From Euglena gracilis (lineage: Eukaryota > Euglenida > Euglenophyceae > Euglenales): 64,000 nucleotides of DNA. Below are positions 42,551 to 54,700 of the stretch, piece by piece; within the stretch, counting starts at the first letter, position 1, and the number at the start of each line of letters is the position of its first letter. The position numbers and the translations under genes were made by a program. Where the stretch lies: the NCBI GenBank assembly GCA_039621445.1, contig CP154954.1, forward strand, positions 24,316,954 through 24,380,953, given 5' to 3'. The notes below the pieces were generated by a model. That model was given only the letters and a program-made list of their open reading frames with translations, was not told the DNA's origin and made no database searches.

Positions 42551-43737
42551 GTTGATTGAAGTTTGAAAATGTTCCGGTTAATAAGGGGGTGGACGCTCTC
42601 ATTCTTGGTTCACCTGACAGCTGCCAAGCAGCTGGACACCCCCCGGTGTTCTCCCCTTGCCTCCTGGACTGTTAGGGCATTACACAGGAGCGGTACAGTT
42701 CCCACAGCTGAAGGGGTGGATATCATTGCTGTGAGAGTACCCAGGAGGAGTCTGTGTCATTTCCACAGCTCAGCTCCTGGGAGGAGAGTCAACAGCAGAC
42801 GCCAGAATGCCCCGTATTTTCCTGACAGGGTCCCAAACTGTTTTGAAACCCACTTTCCGAGTCCACCTAAAATGCCAGATAGGGGGTCTCCAAGAAGGGG
42901 GGAAGGGCACATTCAGTCAGGAACATGTTTTAGGTGAGAGGGTTCCGACTTAATACCCACTCGCTGCCACTGTTTGGCACCACCATGCCAATCCATTTGA
43001 TGCAACCCATTTTGGGCTCTCCTGATAAGAACCAAAACATCTGCTGCGTTCAGGGCCTGTGGAGTGGGAGGGGGCATCTCATCGGATCTCACCCCACCAG
43101 CCTGCTTTACCAGGAGAGCAACGGTTCCCCTCCTTCACGGTTAACCGCAAACAACACTCAAAGTGAGTTTTACGTGAAACCGTGAACAATGTTCGGTTGA
43201 AGAAAGTTGCTCTGTGTGTTGTTCACTCTGATGATTTCCAGTTGTCTTTTTTTGGCAATTTCCCCCCCCCTGATTGCAGCAAACAACAGCAAATGGATTT
43301 TTGATAACGTTTGATGTGCTGCACCGTTTCAGGTTCAGCGTAATTCAGCCTTTTTTCCAGAGCTTTTCAACTTCATTTCTGCGAGATGTGTTTCTCAGGG
43401 CAGTTCTCTGCACCATTGAAATGGAGTACACAAATGTATAAATAATCTTCCAGGATATTTCCTGCAGTGGGGGAGTTTAAAGGGAAATCGCATTCGACTG
43501 CAAAGGTGGGGTATCTCAATGTCCGGATGGAGCCACTGTGACCCACCAAGGGGGGAGGCATCACGTGACATCCTCTGGAGTGAGCCCTTTTAAGCGCTGT
43601 CTGGGTTGTTGTTGAGGGACCTCTCTTGGGTGTGGCATCTAAAAGAGTTGGGGGAAAGGTGGGCACTCGATACCCAGGCCAAGATGTGCTGTGGGGATTT
43701 GAGCCAGTCTGTGGCAACTGGGCACACCAACAGTAAC

Positions 43738-45135
43738 CAGGCACAAATAATCACAAATAACCACGAATCACCACGAATTTCGTATTTTTCAAAAATCATA
43801 AATAATCACGAATATCACGCATAATCACGAATGAGATTTTTTCTTGCGAATTTTTTTTTCTTTACCACTGTTGCCCGCCCCAAAAGGCGGCGAGACAATC
43901 GCGGGCATTTTCGGAAAACTGAGCAAACCACAAAATCCACAATTTCCACAGCCAAAGAGTGGGGTTTTTAGCTCTTTTGTTTGTGGCAAACAGGCTTCTT
44001 TTTAAGACCCCCGGGGTGGGGAGAGGAGGTCCCCCCACCCACCTAGCCCGGCGCGGGACCCCCCATTCAGCATTCGGAACTTTATTTTACTTGTTCTTCT
44101 TCAGATTCTAATGGCAAATCACAATCTACTGCTGCTGCTGCAGCCATGGAAGTGAAGAAGAAGGAATGGAAACGTGTGGGTAAAGATAACCTGTGCTTGA
44201 CCCACAAAATGTTCTGAACGCGCGGCCCAGTTGGGAGAATTACAAGGTATCTTTTCCAATGAGAATGCGACGATTGTTTCTATTTCCACACTAGGACCTC
44301 TTTGATTCTGAAGGGGAATTGGAAGCTGATGATGCCGATGATCTAGTGAAACTAGGAAGCAAAGGACTTTGTCTCCCAAGGCCGATTGGGCAAGATATAC
44401 AGCTATGAGCTCTCACACTGTGCAGTCCTTGGCAGACATTGCCCCATTTTGGAATGCGAGGTGTCCATATATGTCAATAAATTGGAATTCCACCCCTTTT
44501 TCTTCAGGGGTGGTCCGCTGGCAGAGGCTATTGCGCCATATCTCTAGTATCCCGTGACTTCAGCCGCCGTGGAAAGATCTTTCAGCCTGTCAGAACTGGA
44601 TTTATTTTTTGTCTTGTTGTTTGGATGCATTGAAGGTTGCTTATTTTGCGCATACGGTGTATGCACATGGGGTGTGGAACAAAGGGAAGCCCACCCTTGG
44701 CTCGTGGACGCCAAGAACCGCCAGAAAGCTGGTAAGGCATTGTGGCAGGCCGCTATCGTTCTGGTTTGTAACGGTGACACTGAGCGCCGCTTCACTGTTG
44801 CGTAACTAGACTGGCCGCAGGCGGCTTCGCTTTCTGCTTTTGTGATGCCTCATGTTTCCAGCCGGGGTTTGTGTAGGCAATGGAACCCTCACACAAGGAT
44901 GATGCACAGGTGCAATGTTTTTTTTTATGTCAAAAAGTATTGTTCTTCCTGCCGCCATCCTAGCACTCCGTCATTTAGCTGAAAACCGGGCAAATTTTTG
45001 GCACCACAAATAATCGCGAATAATCACGAATAATCACGAATAATCACGAATAATCACAAATAATCACGAAATAATCACGAATAATCACGAATGAGAAAGA
45101 TGGCGGTCCCAACCACGAATGGGAGGGAAACCCTG
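43738..45135 (+). mobile_element. Decayed hAT transposon, 1.4 kb
   Basis: It begins CAGGCACAAATAATCAC and ends GGGAGGGAAACCCTG. CAGTAAC occurs immediately before (43731-43737) and after (45136-45142), a 7-8 bp target duplication. Arrays of the decamer AATAATCACG lie inside both ends (43744-43831 and 45004-45090). The middle carries the remains of a transposase, including the hAT dimerisation motif. The element is much shorter than a complete hAT and has frameshifts, so it is inactive. Confidence 0.8.
44400..44650 (+). pseudogene. hAT transposase C-terminal (dimerisation) fragment
   Basis: One frame gives ADIAPFWNARCPYMSINW then VRWQRLLRHISSIP and a stop at 44555-44557. The next frame, starting one base back at 44554, continues VTSAAVERSFSLSE. 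Together these match the hAT C-terminal pattern: a W-x-x...YP-type region, a helix ending in a (S)IP motif, then TSAAVERSFS. A one-base deletion separates the halves. Upstream codons (DLFDSEGELEADDADDLV at about 44294-44347) may be transposase too. Downstream frames are broken. Confidence 0.75.
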
Positions 45136-45189
45136 CAGTAACAAGGTTTCTGTGCCCAGAGTTGATTCCATTCTCCAATCTGTGGAGCT

Positions 45190-45660
45190 TTCAGTTTACG
45201 GGAACCCGTGAAGATGTTTTCAAGTCACCCCAGCCAGTGTTTTTGGGGAACACTGCCACAGCTTGGCACCAGCACCATACCGACATGGGCAACATGGGTT
45301 ATGTTCTGTTCCAACAGAACATAGGGACCATGGCAAGAAGGGATACACTGCCCACACCAAATAATTTTGAAAAGCAATTTTACGGAAAACCGTGAGTATG
45401 TTCAGTCGCTGCATTGGACATATGTTAAGGTTGGGACAAAAAGGCCACCAGTCTGACTCCAGGGGTTGGGTACAAGGTTCAGGTCCCATTCACAAACAAG
45501 AGGGGTGCGGCAGAAGTTTACAGGAAACCGTAAACCACTTCACGTTCACGGTTTTCCGTAAACTCCTGTTTTTGCATGTTTACGGAAAACCGTAAGTCAC
45601 CTTCGCCGCACAACCTTGGTTTGGGGCTCCCAAACGTTCATGGGAACCTGTACATTGTCG
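45190..45660. repeat. Cluster of TTTACGG-AAAA-CCGTAAA hairpins
   Basis: Five or six short palindromes of the type GTTTACAGGAAACCGTAAAC or GTTTACGGAAAACCGTAAG stand at 45195, 45381, 45516, 45549, 45578 and 45638 (weaker). Several are followed by ATGTTCAGTCG-CTGCATTGGACATATG or a similar string, also found at 46970-46998. Confidence 0.8.
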
Positions 45661-46303
45661 GAGGGGTGTATTAATACCAGAACTATTTCGGAACACCCCG
45701 GGACCCACAAATTTCCCGGGATTTTTTTCAGGGCAAAATCTGATATATCGGGCCAAATCGGGCGTTTTTCGGGTGAGCAGACAACGTGGGCTAGGAAAGG
45801 GCCGGGAATTGAAAAAGACTGCATACTTTAGGCTGTCAAGCTTTCATTTACACTTTTCTGTGTTTCTTTGCGCAATTTTGCAAAGGGAAACAGTTTTTTT
45901 GGGGGGGTTTGGGTTCAGGGTTTTGAATGTACACTGGCATCCATGTGTGGATATTCACCAGGAGTTTTCTTAAGCCGGAGGGGACCCCATCCCCCGGGGG
46001 GGGGGCAGCCAGCCAGCAGATCAATTCCAGCCAGCAGCACAAATTCGGGATGGGAGCCCCCCTGAAATAAAGTTGGGTCCAGCCCTTCCGGAAGCCGGGC
46101 CAGCCGGCCGAAGGCCAGTCCTGCCAGCCGCAAGCTGGCCAGCCAACTGGGCTGCCCAGCTCACCTATCCCTGCGTTTTTTCCTCTCATCACAGCTTCCT
46201 CCATCACAGCCCTCCACGCTTGATCTTGCTCCATCCATCAAAATGTCGAGAAGGCAACAATGTTGTTAGAATTTTTTTTTCATCGATCCAGCCCAGCCCA
46301 GCC

Positions 46304-46420
46304 CAGGGTTTGATATAAGGAGGGCGTACATGGCTTAGGTGGGGGGTGTCCCCCCACCCCCCCTCCTGGCCCGCAGGGGGGGTCTGGACCACCCCCCACC
46401 TGTCCTTATATCGAACCCTG
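46304..46420. mobile_element. hAT-type MITE, family III, 117 bp
   Basis: It starts CAGGGTTTGATATAAGGAGG and ends CCTTATATCGAACCCTG, flanked by GCCCAGCC on both sides (46296-46303 and 46421-46428). The left flank is itself a GCCCA repeat, which weakens the duplication call slightly. The same terminus appears at 5513-5539 and, diverged, at 53437-53462 (ctgggttcgacataagcagg). Confidence 0.75.
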
Positions 46421-47298
46421 GCCCAGCCCCCTCCAGCCCCGGACCCCCCCCCTATACCCCCCGGGGGGGGTCCAGCCAGCAGCTCGTTTCCAGCCAGCAG
46501 CCTTTTGGCCAGCCGTAGGCTGGACCCCCGGGGGGTGCTTAAAATCTTCATCCTGATCGTCCCGACCTTCACGTTTTTCTGGGGTGAGCCCAGAGGAAAT
46601 GCTAAAGTTTGGTGTTTTTTGTCCCTCCAAAAGATGGCACCAGGCCTTGATTCCCCCCCTGGTTTGACCCAGGGAAACAAGCAAACATGCAGGAAACCGC
46701 CTCGTCCTGCCCCTTGCAAACAACTGCATTTGTCAGCTGGTACACTCCTTTCGTAACTGACTTCAAAAACCTCCACAGGGTGCTGTGGGCCATCAAAGAT
46801 AGCAAACAAAGGAATAGGGCCTCCAGAGCATTAAAATAGATTGGTAGAGAATTCTGAAGAATATTGTGGCAAAAGGGTGAAGGACACAGAAAGCTTTCCA
46901 CCAGGTGCCGGATGAGCTGTCTGGCAGATAACCCCCATAATATTATTAAACAGCAATTTTACCCGGAATCATGTTCCGTCGTTGCATCGGACATATGGGC
47001 GAGATGCCAGCATGAGGGCGAAGCAGCCCGCAGCGGTCGCCAGCTGCTTGGCCCGGGCCCCCTGTCGTACGGCTGGGGTGGTTGTCAGGCATGGGGTGGA
47101 GCAGGTTGGATGGGGGGAGGGGGTAACACGCCCCCTACCCCCGCAGAAGTCCCCAAGCGTTTGCAGGAAGCTGTAAAGCATCGGCAGAAAATCGGGCATT
47201 TTCCGGGTGGGCAGACAACAGGGGCAGGTCGTTGCCGTGTGTTATTTCTGAAAATGTTGAATTGGGTTGGCGAGATCTCCCCCTCCTGCCCCTTTCCA

Positions 47299-47560
47299 GC
47301 GGTCCGCAGCACCAGTCGCATCGTCTACGAGCTGGCCGCGTGCACAGCGATTTCAGCGACGGATGTGTCATCCCCGGCCGGGATGCTGCGGGTGGCGTCC
47401 CTCCCCTGCCTGTGGGAAGCGGTCTGTGGTTGTTGGCCCGCCCCAGGCCGCCCCCGGGGCTCTGCACCTCCTCCGGGCGGCAGAGCATCGCGAATGGGCA
47501 GCTCCTCATCGCGCCGCATCACGTGCAGTATTTCCTCCGTCGTCTGTTTGCGGGAGTCAC
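47299..47560 (+). CDS. Possible exon(s), unrecognised
   Basis: After CCCTTTCCAG, the frame VRSTSRIVYELAACTAISAT then DVSSPAGMLRVASLPCLWEA is protein-like and GC-biased. Farther on, another frame (SIANGQLLIAPHHVQYFLRR) looks better, implying a short intron near 47425-47455 that I could not fix. No start, stop or neighbours could be assigned. It may be an isolated gene or a gene remnant. Confidence 0.4.
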
Positions 47561-47769
47561 AGGTTGGTTGCCTTCGGGGTTTTGGTTTTGAATTGGGCGG
47601 AGGTCAGGCGTCTGGCGTTATGGGCACGAGCTCGTGTGCTGCGGTGTCTTTTGCCAGGGCGACCTCTGATGATGGAAAGTGTTCTGCCGACTCCCAACCG
47701 CCAGCTCTGTCCCTCAATCATTTCCCTCCCTCCGCCCGTGAACAAGCGCTGTGGTTGCTCCTGCGATGA

Positions 47770-50700
47770 ATGTTGAACTCCTTTTTGACAAACGTGTTTC
47801 GGCACTCCCCCCAGGGTTTGCTGAAATTGCATTTTGGCTCGACTTTGGAGGGTAAAGTTTTTCGGCCCAGTGCAACCCTCAACATGCCATTAAATTTACC
47901 TGCCCCCAAGAAGAATGTCTCCATCCAGTAATTTTGCACAATGCCAAGTTACTGCATGCATTGTTTTTTATTTCCCCTGACATTTACACACAAATCCGGC
48001 ACACCAACTTTGCAAGTTGGCACACAACGAGGAATTCCCCCCCCCCCTGCACACCGACCAGTTTCCCATAGATTCCAACCAGGGGGGTCATACATCCCAC
48101 CCGAAATTAAACGTCCTTCCATGTTCTCGTCGGACTTGAGGTGGGAGGGCAGGGGTCCTGGGGGGGATGCGAACTGCATGATCCCGCATGATCCCGCATA
48201 ATCTCACACAGTACCGCATAACTTGATTTTTGGGAAAATCTAAAAAATAAAAGCCCCAGAAAAGCTCCTTAAACAGCTCCTTTCTGTTTCAGGGAACATT
48301 TTGAATCATTTTTGGATAATTTTCTGCATTCTTTTCCCTGCAGAATTATGATTGGGCATTATACAGAGCTGAAAGTTTTGACCGCATGATCCCCCGTTAT
48401 CCTGCATCCTCCTGGGCTGACTCCAGAAAAATTTCATCAGACCGACCCCCAAGGTGCTTTTTTTATGTAAATTAATTTAATTATAATTAATTTACATAAA
48501 AAAAAGATAGTTTACATCTTCTTAAAGTTGGTCCTCAGAGAGGCAGGGATGCATAGGACATTTTCACCTCTTGGCCAGAAAAGCTAACCCAGCTGGATTT
48601 GGGCTGCAGCCAGCTGGACCCACCTGTCCAGACAGATCCCCATGTCCTGGGTGGGGGGGGGACAAGGTGTCAGACCCACCACCCACGGGAACCACACCGA
48701 CCAATTAAGGTAAGTGTATGTCCCCACAGCGCTGGAATTACACCAGAGTTGCTCACCCTGCCAGGGGAGCAACACAAGAGCACTGGTGTAAGGGGTCCCT
48801 GGCCACTGACCACACAAACTGGGCCAGAAGCGAAGTTGGCGCCGGCCATAAACAGACAAGGAGCCTCAGTGCAACTCAGCTTGGGAAAATGCACAAAATC
48901 TGAGAGAAAAGGCACAAAAATCACGAAAACAAAAAAAAACTCAAAAAAAATGCAAAAAATGGCACCGTATCTAAAGAAATCAAATGAAAATACAAAGAAA
49001 ACTTCATTTCAAAAAATCGAAAATAAAAAAAAACCCACGAAATAGACAAAAAATGTGAAAAATTGGGGCAATTACAAAAAAAAATGCGAAAAAATGCGAA
49101 AAATGCGAAAAAATGGGCTGTGCATCCCCCCCCCATCCATCCTTTTTCTTTTGAAAAAGAACGACTGTGCAAAACTGCAAATGAAAATGCAAAAAAAAAT
49201 CGGCTAAAATGCAAGCATTTTCGTTTTAGTGTAATATTTTCAACAAAACGCGCAGTCAATTCCAAACATTTCGAGACAAAGTGCCCACAGATTACGGGAA
49301 AATGCAAACATGTGGGGTGGGTGAGGTCGGCATTAAATGCAAGAACACATGCTAACCTCCCTTCTCAAGACCATGAAACGTTGAACGTTGCAAAATCAAC
49401 AAATAATAAATCAAACCATGGATATGCAGAAGTCCTAAAAATACGAAAAAAGTCAAACAATTAATTTAAAATGCACCCCAAACAAATTTTTTCAGTCGTT
49501 TAAATTTGTTGAAAGGCCTTTTATTTATCATTTTCAGCAGTATTTTTTAGGTTTGGTTGTTTTCTTCAGGTTTGGTCTTCGGCATGAGAAGAACAAGCCC
49601 TCTGGGATGCTGTAAACCATTTGAATAAAAATTAAGTATCATTTTTCTGGAAAAAACGTCAGCCACGTGGAAAAACAAAAAATTGGTCTCTGAAATCTGG
49701 GGAGGGGTGGTTTGCAGGGATTCCCATCAGGGAACATTTTAAAGGCCAGGCTTGTGCATTTGTCCTCCCCCTGGTGGATCTGTAGCATTTTGTGTTTGTG
49801 AGGTTTTTACCATTGAGCAAACAGAGAAGGATGGAAGGCAATTTTTAGGAATTAGTGCAATTTTTTTTTGAATGCGAATAATTTTTGAAATAAATCTGCC
49901 CCCTCGCAATCCCATGTGTGATGGCCCACCCCGTCATGCAACTGCCCCCCCCTCCTGTGAGGCATTGCCATACACATGTGCACATGCCAGGGGTTTTCCC
50001 GGGGTGTTAAACCCATCCTCTCTCTCATCCACTTCACACCCAGGCTTTCCAAACATCCAAATAGCACTCCAATGCTGCTGAGGGCTCACACAGGCCCGGC
50101 AGCGCAGGTTCAGTGGTACGTACACGCTTTGCTTCCCATCAGGGTATGTGATGCCGTTTAGGGAGGCATCGCCATCAAGCCGGCTGACCCGGCAACACAC
50201 GGTGCGAAACAAGGCAGTTCCAGGGGGCGGGCGGCGAACGGCAAAGGGGTTGCTGTGGGGACTGGGCACACAGCGTGCTCAGGGACAGTCCCTCCACCAG
50301 CTCCCTGCCCCTAGCACCCCCCCCCCCGGGCGGGTTGGTGCTAGGGGCAGGCACCCCATAGCACCCCTGCTGACCCCCAGGGGGGGGGGTAGGGTTTCCG
50401 GGATGGGTTGGGCAGGCACCCCCGTCTGGAGACCAATCCCGTTTTCCTAACCCCCCACCCGGCCCTGGGAACCCCGGGCTGCCCCCCCCGAACCCTGAAT
50501 TCCCTGACAAGTTTTCACGCAACGATCGCCCAGGGGGATGCCATTCAGGTGGATTGGAGTGCCGTTTGGAAAGCCTGGGGGTCCTCAGTGAGAAGGCTGC
50601 CAACTTCGGATGAGCCCCAGGCCTGATGCATGGATTTCCTGGTTCTACAGAAGGAGAGGAGAGAGGATGTGTTGACCGCAGGAAACGCCTGTGCGCGCAC

Positions 50701-50860
50701 ATGGCATCTGTGCTCACTGGGGAGGCGCCTTGTACCTCAGCATTGCCCCCACTGAATGTCCATTTGGTGGGGGGGGGGGCGTCTTCTCACAGAAAAGAAA
50801 AACAGAGTCCTGACCGCCCAATGGCCACTCCATGGGCCCAGTTGGTCCCTGGTCCTGCTT
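47770..50860. other. No convincing gene; large AT palindrome
   Basis: Mixed low-complexity DNA. A-rich 48900-49200 contains aaaatgcgaaaa repeats. Long ORFs here lack splice or codon support. Confidence 0.4.
48457..48506. repeat. 50-bp AT-rich palindrome
   Basis: CTTTTTTTATGTAAATTAATT and its reverse complement surround a 7-nt centre, with one extra A in the right arm. Likely cruciform-forming; no flanking duplication noticed. Confidence 0.9.
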
Positions 50861-50865
50861 CGTGT

Positions 50866-50895
50866 TCCCCCCTCCCGCCCCCGCAGCGGCACCGA
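50866..50895 (+). promoter_or_regulatory. Probable trans-splice acceptor of gene B
   Basis: CCCCTCCCGCCCCCGCAG (AG at 50885-50886), then 9 nt, then ATG at 50896. Same layout as gene A and the zinc-finger gene. Confidence 0.5.
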
Positions 50896-51050
50896 ATGGG
50901 CTGCGCCTCGTCCTGCGTCACTGCGGTGGCCCCGGCGGAGGAGGCCCCGCCGCCCCTCGGCCCCCTGGCCGGGGCGGGGCCAGCCGGGGGCCGCCAGCCC
51001 CTCATCCTGCTGGTCCAGAGGGGCGAAGGGGACAGCGCCAAGAGCCCGGG
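50896..51050 (+). CDS. Gene B exon 1
   Basis: It encodes [38 protein letters not shown] and [10 protein letters not shown]. No GT follows. The proposed intron 51051-51144 (94 nt) has complementary ends (GCGGCAAG at 51050-51057, CTTGCCGC at 51136-51143) and keeps frame into [12 protein letters not shown]. If this is wrong, the frame simply runs to TGA at 51091-51093. Confidence 0.6.
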
Positions 51051-51655
51051 CGGCAAGCCTGGGCGCACAAAGCCCAAACGGGGGTCGAAATGACACAGAA
51101 TGCCTTGTACAATTTGGGTTGATTCCGGTTTGCACCTTGCCGCAGGGATATTTCGTGGACCCTCCCCTCCAGGAACGGTTGGTGGAAAAAAGTCGCCGGT
51201 TGTGGATGTTTCCCCGCTGAAGGAAAGACCAACGACATAGCTTTTGCTGGGGACCCTTTGGGGGGTACCCCCCAAAGGGTCCCCAGCAAAAGTGTGGAGC
51301 CAGTCTGTATGCAGCTCCCCAGCCCTGTTTCCCGGTCCCTTGCAGTGACGGGGGAGGCCTCTCCCCATCTCGACAGCGTTACGCTTCTGCGCTGAAACGG
51401 CAGCTGATGAAACACTATGTGGCCTCGTTCGACCGGCTGGAGCAGGTGGAGGAAGGACACCCCCCTGGCCAGGCGTCAGGGGACGTGATGGTTTTGCGGG
51501 TATGTGTGACATGAGAGCGTGGCATTTACCGCTTTCTGTCCCAGTTTTGCTGATCTGTTCCCCGTTGGCCTATCTTTGTGGACCAGATCTCTGTGGATCG
51601 GCATTTGGGTGTTCACACTGACCAACTTAACGTTTGTTTGTGTCTGTGCACATGC

Positions 51656-51727
<72 letters not shown>

Positions 51728-54700
51728 GTGCGGTGGTGTGTGTGCATGCGCCAGACGGGGAGAAGATGGCAGGGCGCGCGCGTGTGTGTGTGTGCATGCG
51801 AGTGTGACATGATGCGTTTCTGCCCTCCTGTGCACGCTCGTGGCTTGCTGGGTGCCAGAATTTCAGAATCAGGCCAAAGGTGTTTTGTTCAACTGCTCAA
51901 TGATGATATAAGAGTTCGTCATTGAGTTTTTTGAAAACCTCCATGGTACTCCTTGGACCAAAGTGAAATTCCGATTTTTAAACAAGATGCCTTTACCTTG
52001 CCTCCACGTTGAAGGGGGGGGGCTACCTTTCCTATCGCGATGTGCCCGTTGCCCCTGTGGCGACGGTGTGTGCCGCTACGCAGGTGGGGGGGTGCCACCC
52101 GGTCACCTGCCCCCATCAACCTCCGCGCGTTGTTCGGCGAGGGAGACCCGGCCGGCATCTCATTGTCCCTGACCGACTCGCATGCCCGGTTGCGCCAACA
52201 CGCCCTAACGTCCCGCAGCCTGGTGTTCAGGGATGCTTCCTCCAGCCGGAGGGGACTCCCAGCAATTCCGGTTTCGCCATGCACCGCATTGTATGGGGTT
52301 GGGAGGACGCACCGGAGTACAAAGAAAAATGCATGAGAGCACCCCTCGGGGCTGTGTGGACCGGATAGAGGTGGGGGAGGGTTCCCCAGGGCAGAACGGG
52401 AATCGGCCGAACAGCCAGGGTGGTGGGTGGGGGGGTCGACTCCCCCCCACCACCTCTTCCCGTACTTCCGGGAGCACCAATTTTTGGACCCAAAACCCCA
52501 TTTTTCCACACCTTCCAAAAATTTGACATTTTCTCAAAATGCTGATTTTGAAAGGTTTTTGAAGCAGAAAATGCCATTGAAAGTCCAAAAAAGTTCAACG
52601 AGAAAAAGAAGACAGTAAAATTTGGTTGTGCCAAAATTTTGTCCACTTTTTTTTACCTTCGTTTTTTTCACCCCCTTTTTCGTTTTCACCCCCCCCTCCT
52701 AAAAAGTACCAGTTTGAAGGACGGAAAATTTTGAGATTTTTTTGAAAAAAGTGTGGTTTTCCATAAAAAATCATGCATTTTGGGTTCATTTTTCAAATTT
52801 TTTTCCTGGCCAAAATCCCCGTTTTCCCGAAATCGGTGAAAATGCTGTGGTGGGTGGGGGTCGACCCCCCCCCCCACCTCCCGGGTGGGGGGGTCGACCC
52901 CCCCCCCACCAGGCCTTCCCGTTCTGCCCTGGGGTTCCCCCCCATCCCCCCATAGTCAACAGGGGACACCCCGCGTGGAAACAGCCTGCGAACACCATCT
53001 GGTAGTTGTGGTTCCCACGCAGGAATTCTGGAGGACAAGAATTGGGGCTGATTCCTTTGGGGGGAAACCGCAGCCCAGCCTGGGAGCAGCTGGCTGGTGG
53101 TGAACGGGGCCTCTGGCATAAGAAAACCCCTGTCCCCGAAAACCCCTTAAAAAAAACCCCCAAAATCCCAAATCCAACTGCCTTTATTCGGCTGGACTTC
53201 ATTTCAACAGACGTCCAATGTCTGGGCGGGGAGTGAGTCTCCAGCGAGAGTTGTTGGCTACTGAGATAGGTTGAAACATTTGAGGAAGCTCACAGGAATG
53301 CATCATTTGAAAGACCCATTTCCACAATCTAACACTTCATTGCTACTCAGTTTTGTCGTGTGTGAAAATGCAACCCGAGAGTAAACCACTGCTAAACCGA
53401 CCGCAGAAAGTGGGCTTCAGCAACCAAAGGCTGGATCTGGGTTCGACATAAGCAGGAACCCCCCTCCAGTCAAGGGGGTCATCCCTCTCCCCTGTCCTAA
53501 ACACAACATGTTCTTGACGGTCCCCCCCCCCCTCCCACGCACATTCCCTGAACATTGGCGTGCCTTGGACAAGGGAGGGGAGGTGAGGGTCACCCCCAAA
53601 CCTAACAGTAGAAGGTGTGTTTGGGTCCAGCGGTGACTGTTTTATTGACATCAAATCTTTGAGGAGTGAGATGGAGCACAGAAAGGTCAAAATTTTCTAC
53701 TATACATTTCTTTGTTGCAAAGTGTTTAGCAATTTTGACACGAATTTGCTCTCAAAGGGCCAAAATCGCGCTTTGGGCAGATTTGGGTCAGAGAATGATT
53801 CATTTGTTCTGGTCGTTTATGCCCACCGTGCTTTGGGGTATCCGTCCCCAGGTCCCAACTGACAAACCTGTATTTTTAGGGACCACACCCATTAATTTCA
53901 TAATTTCATCAGCACCACATCCTAATTTCATGCGTTCCGGTTTTGGGAGCCCAGTGTTGTGATTGTCCCGGTTACAACATTTTGCTCAGTTCTCAGGACA
54001 ATTCCTTGGACCTGATATCGACCCCAGGAATTGGTCGTCCCCTGGGGGGCTGGGGCTGTGGCAGGGTTTGACAAGGTGGAAGTCACAAGAAAGGCGGCAC
54101 CCTCCCTTGACTGCAGGGGGTTCAGGTTTCCCGGACCATCCAAAAGGTCAACGCCTTCCCTCTGGTGACCCTGCTTTGAATTTTGACAATTTGGCCAACC
54201 CTTGCCCCAGGATTCCCAAAATTCCATTTTGGGTGCAACATGGGGGAATACAGCTTTCAGTCCGGCTCTTTGAGCCAGGCTGAAAATAGTAAAACACCCC
54301 AAATAACATCCCCCCCCCGGTGTGTTATTTGGGCACCCGAGCTGGGGTCCCAGGGGGGGGGTGTGTTATTTGGGGGGGTTATTTTTACATGGAAAACCAA
54401 AGGAAAACAGGGGGGTGTGTTATTTGGGCGCTCGAAATCGGCCCCCCCGAGGGGGGGGGTGTTATTTGGGTGGGGGTTGGATTCCGATCCCCAGGGTACT
54501 CTCCCGGCGCCTTTGGAAAATCCCCTGCTGCTGACGCCAGCGACCACCAACATGGAGGGGCCTGCATCTTACCCGCCATTTCTCTCGAAGGCTGTCGCTA
54601 TGACCTCTGCTGCCCCCCCCCCCCCAAATAAGACCCTCTTCTATGTCGATCGAGAAAAATCCAAAAATAAGACCCCCAGCATAAATAATACCCCCCCCCC

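Noticed and set aside
43738-45135. LTR retrotransposon because similar AATAATCACG arrays flank an internal region
   Set aside because: The arrays are simple tandem repeats; the ends, duplication length and TSAAVERSFS motif fit hAT instead.
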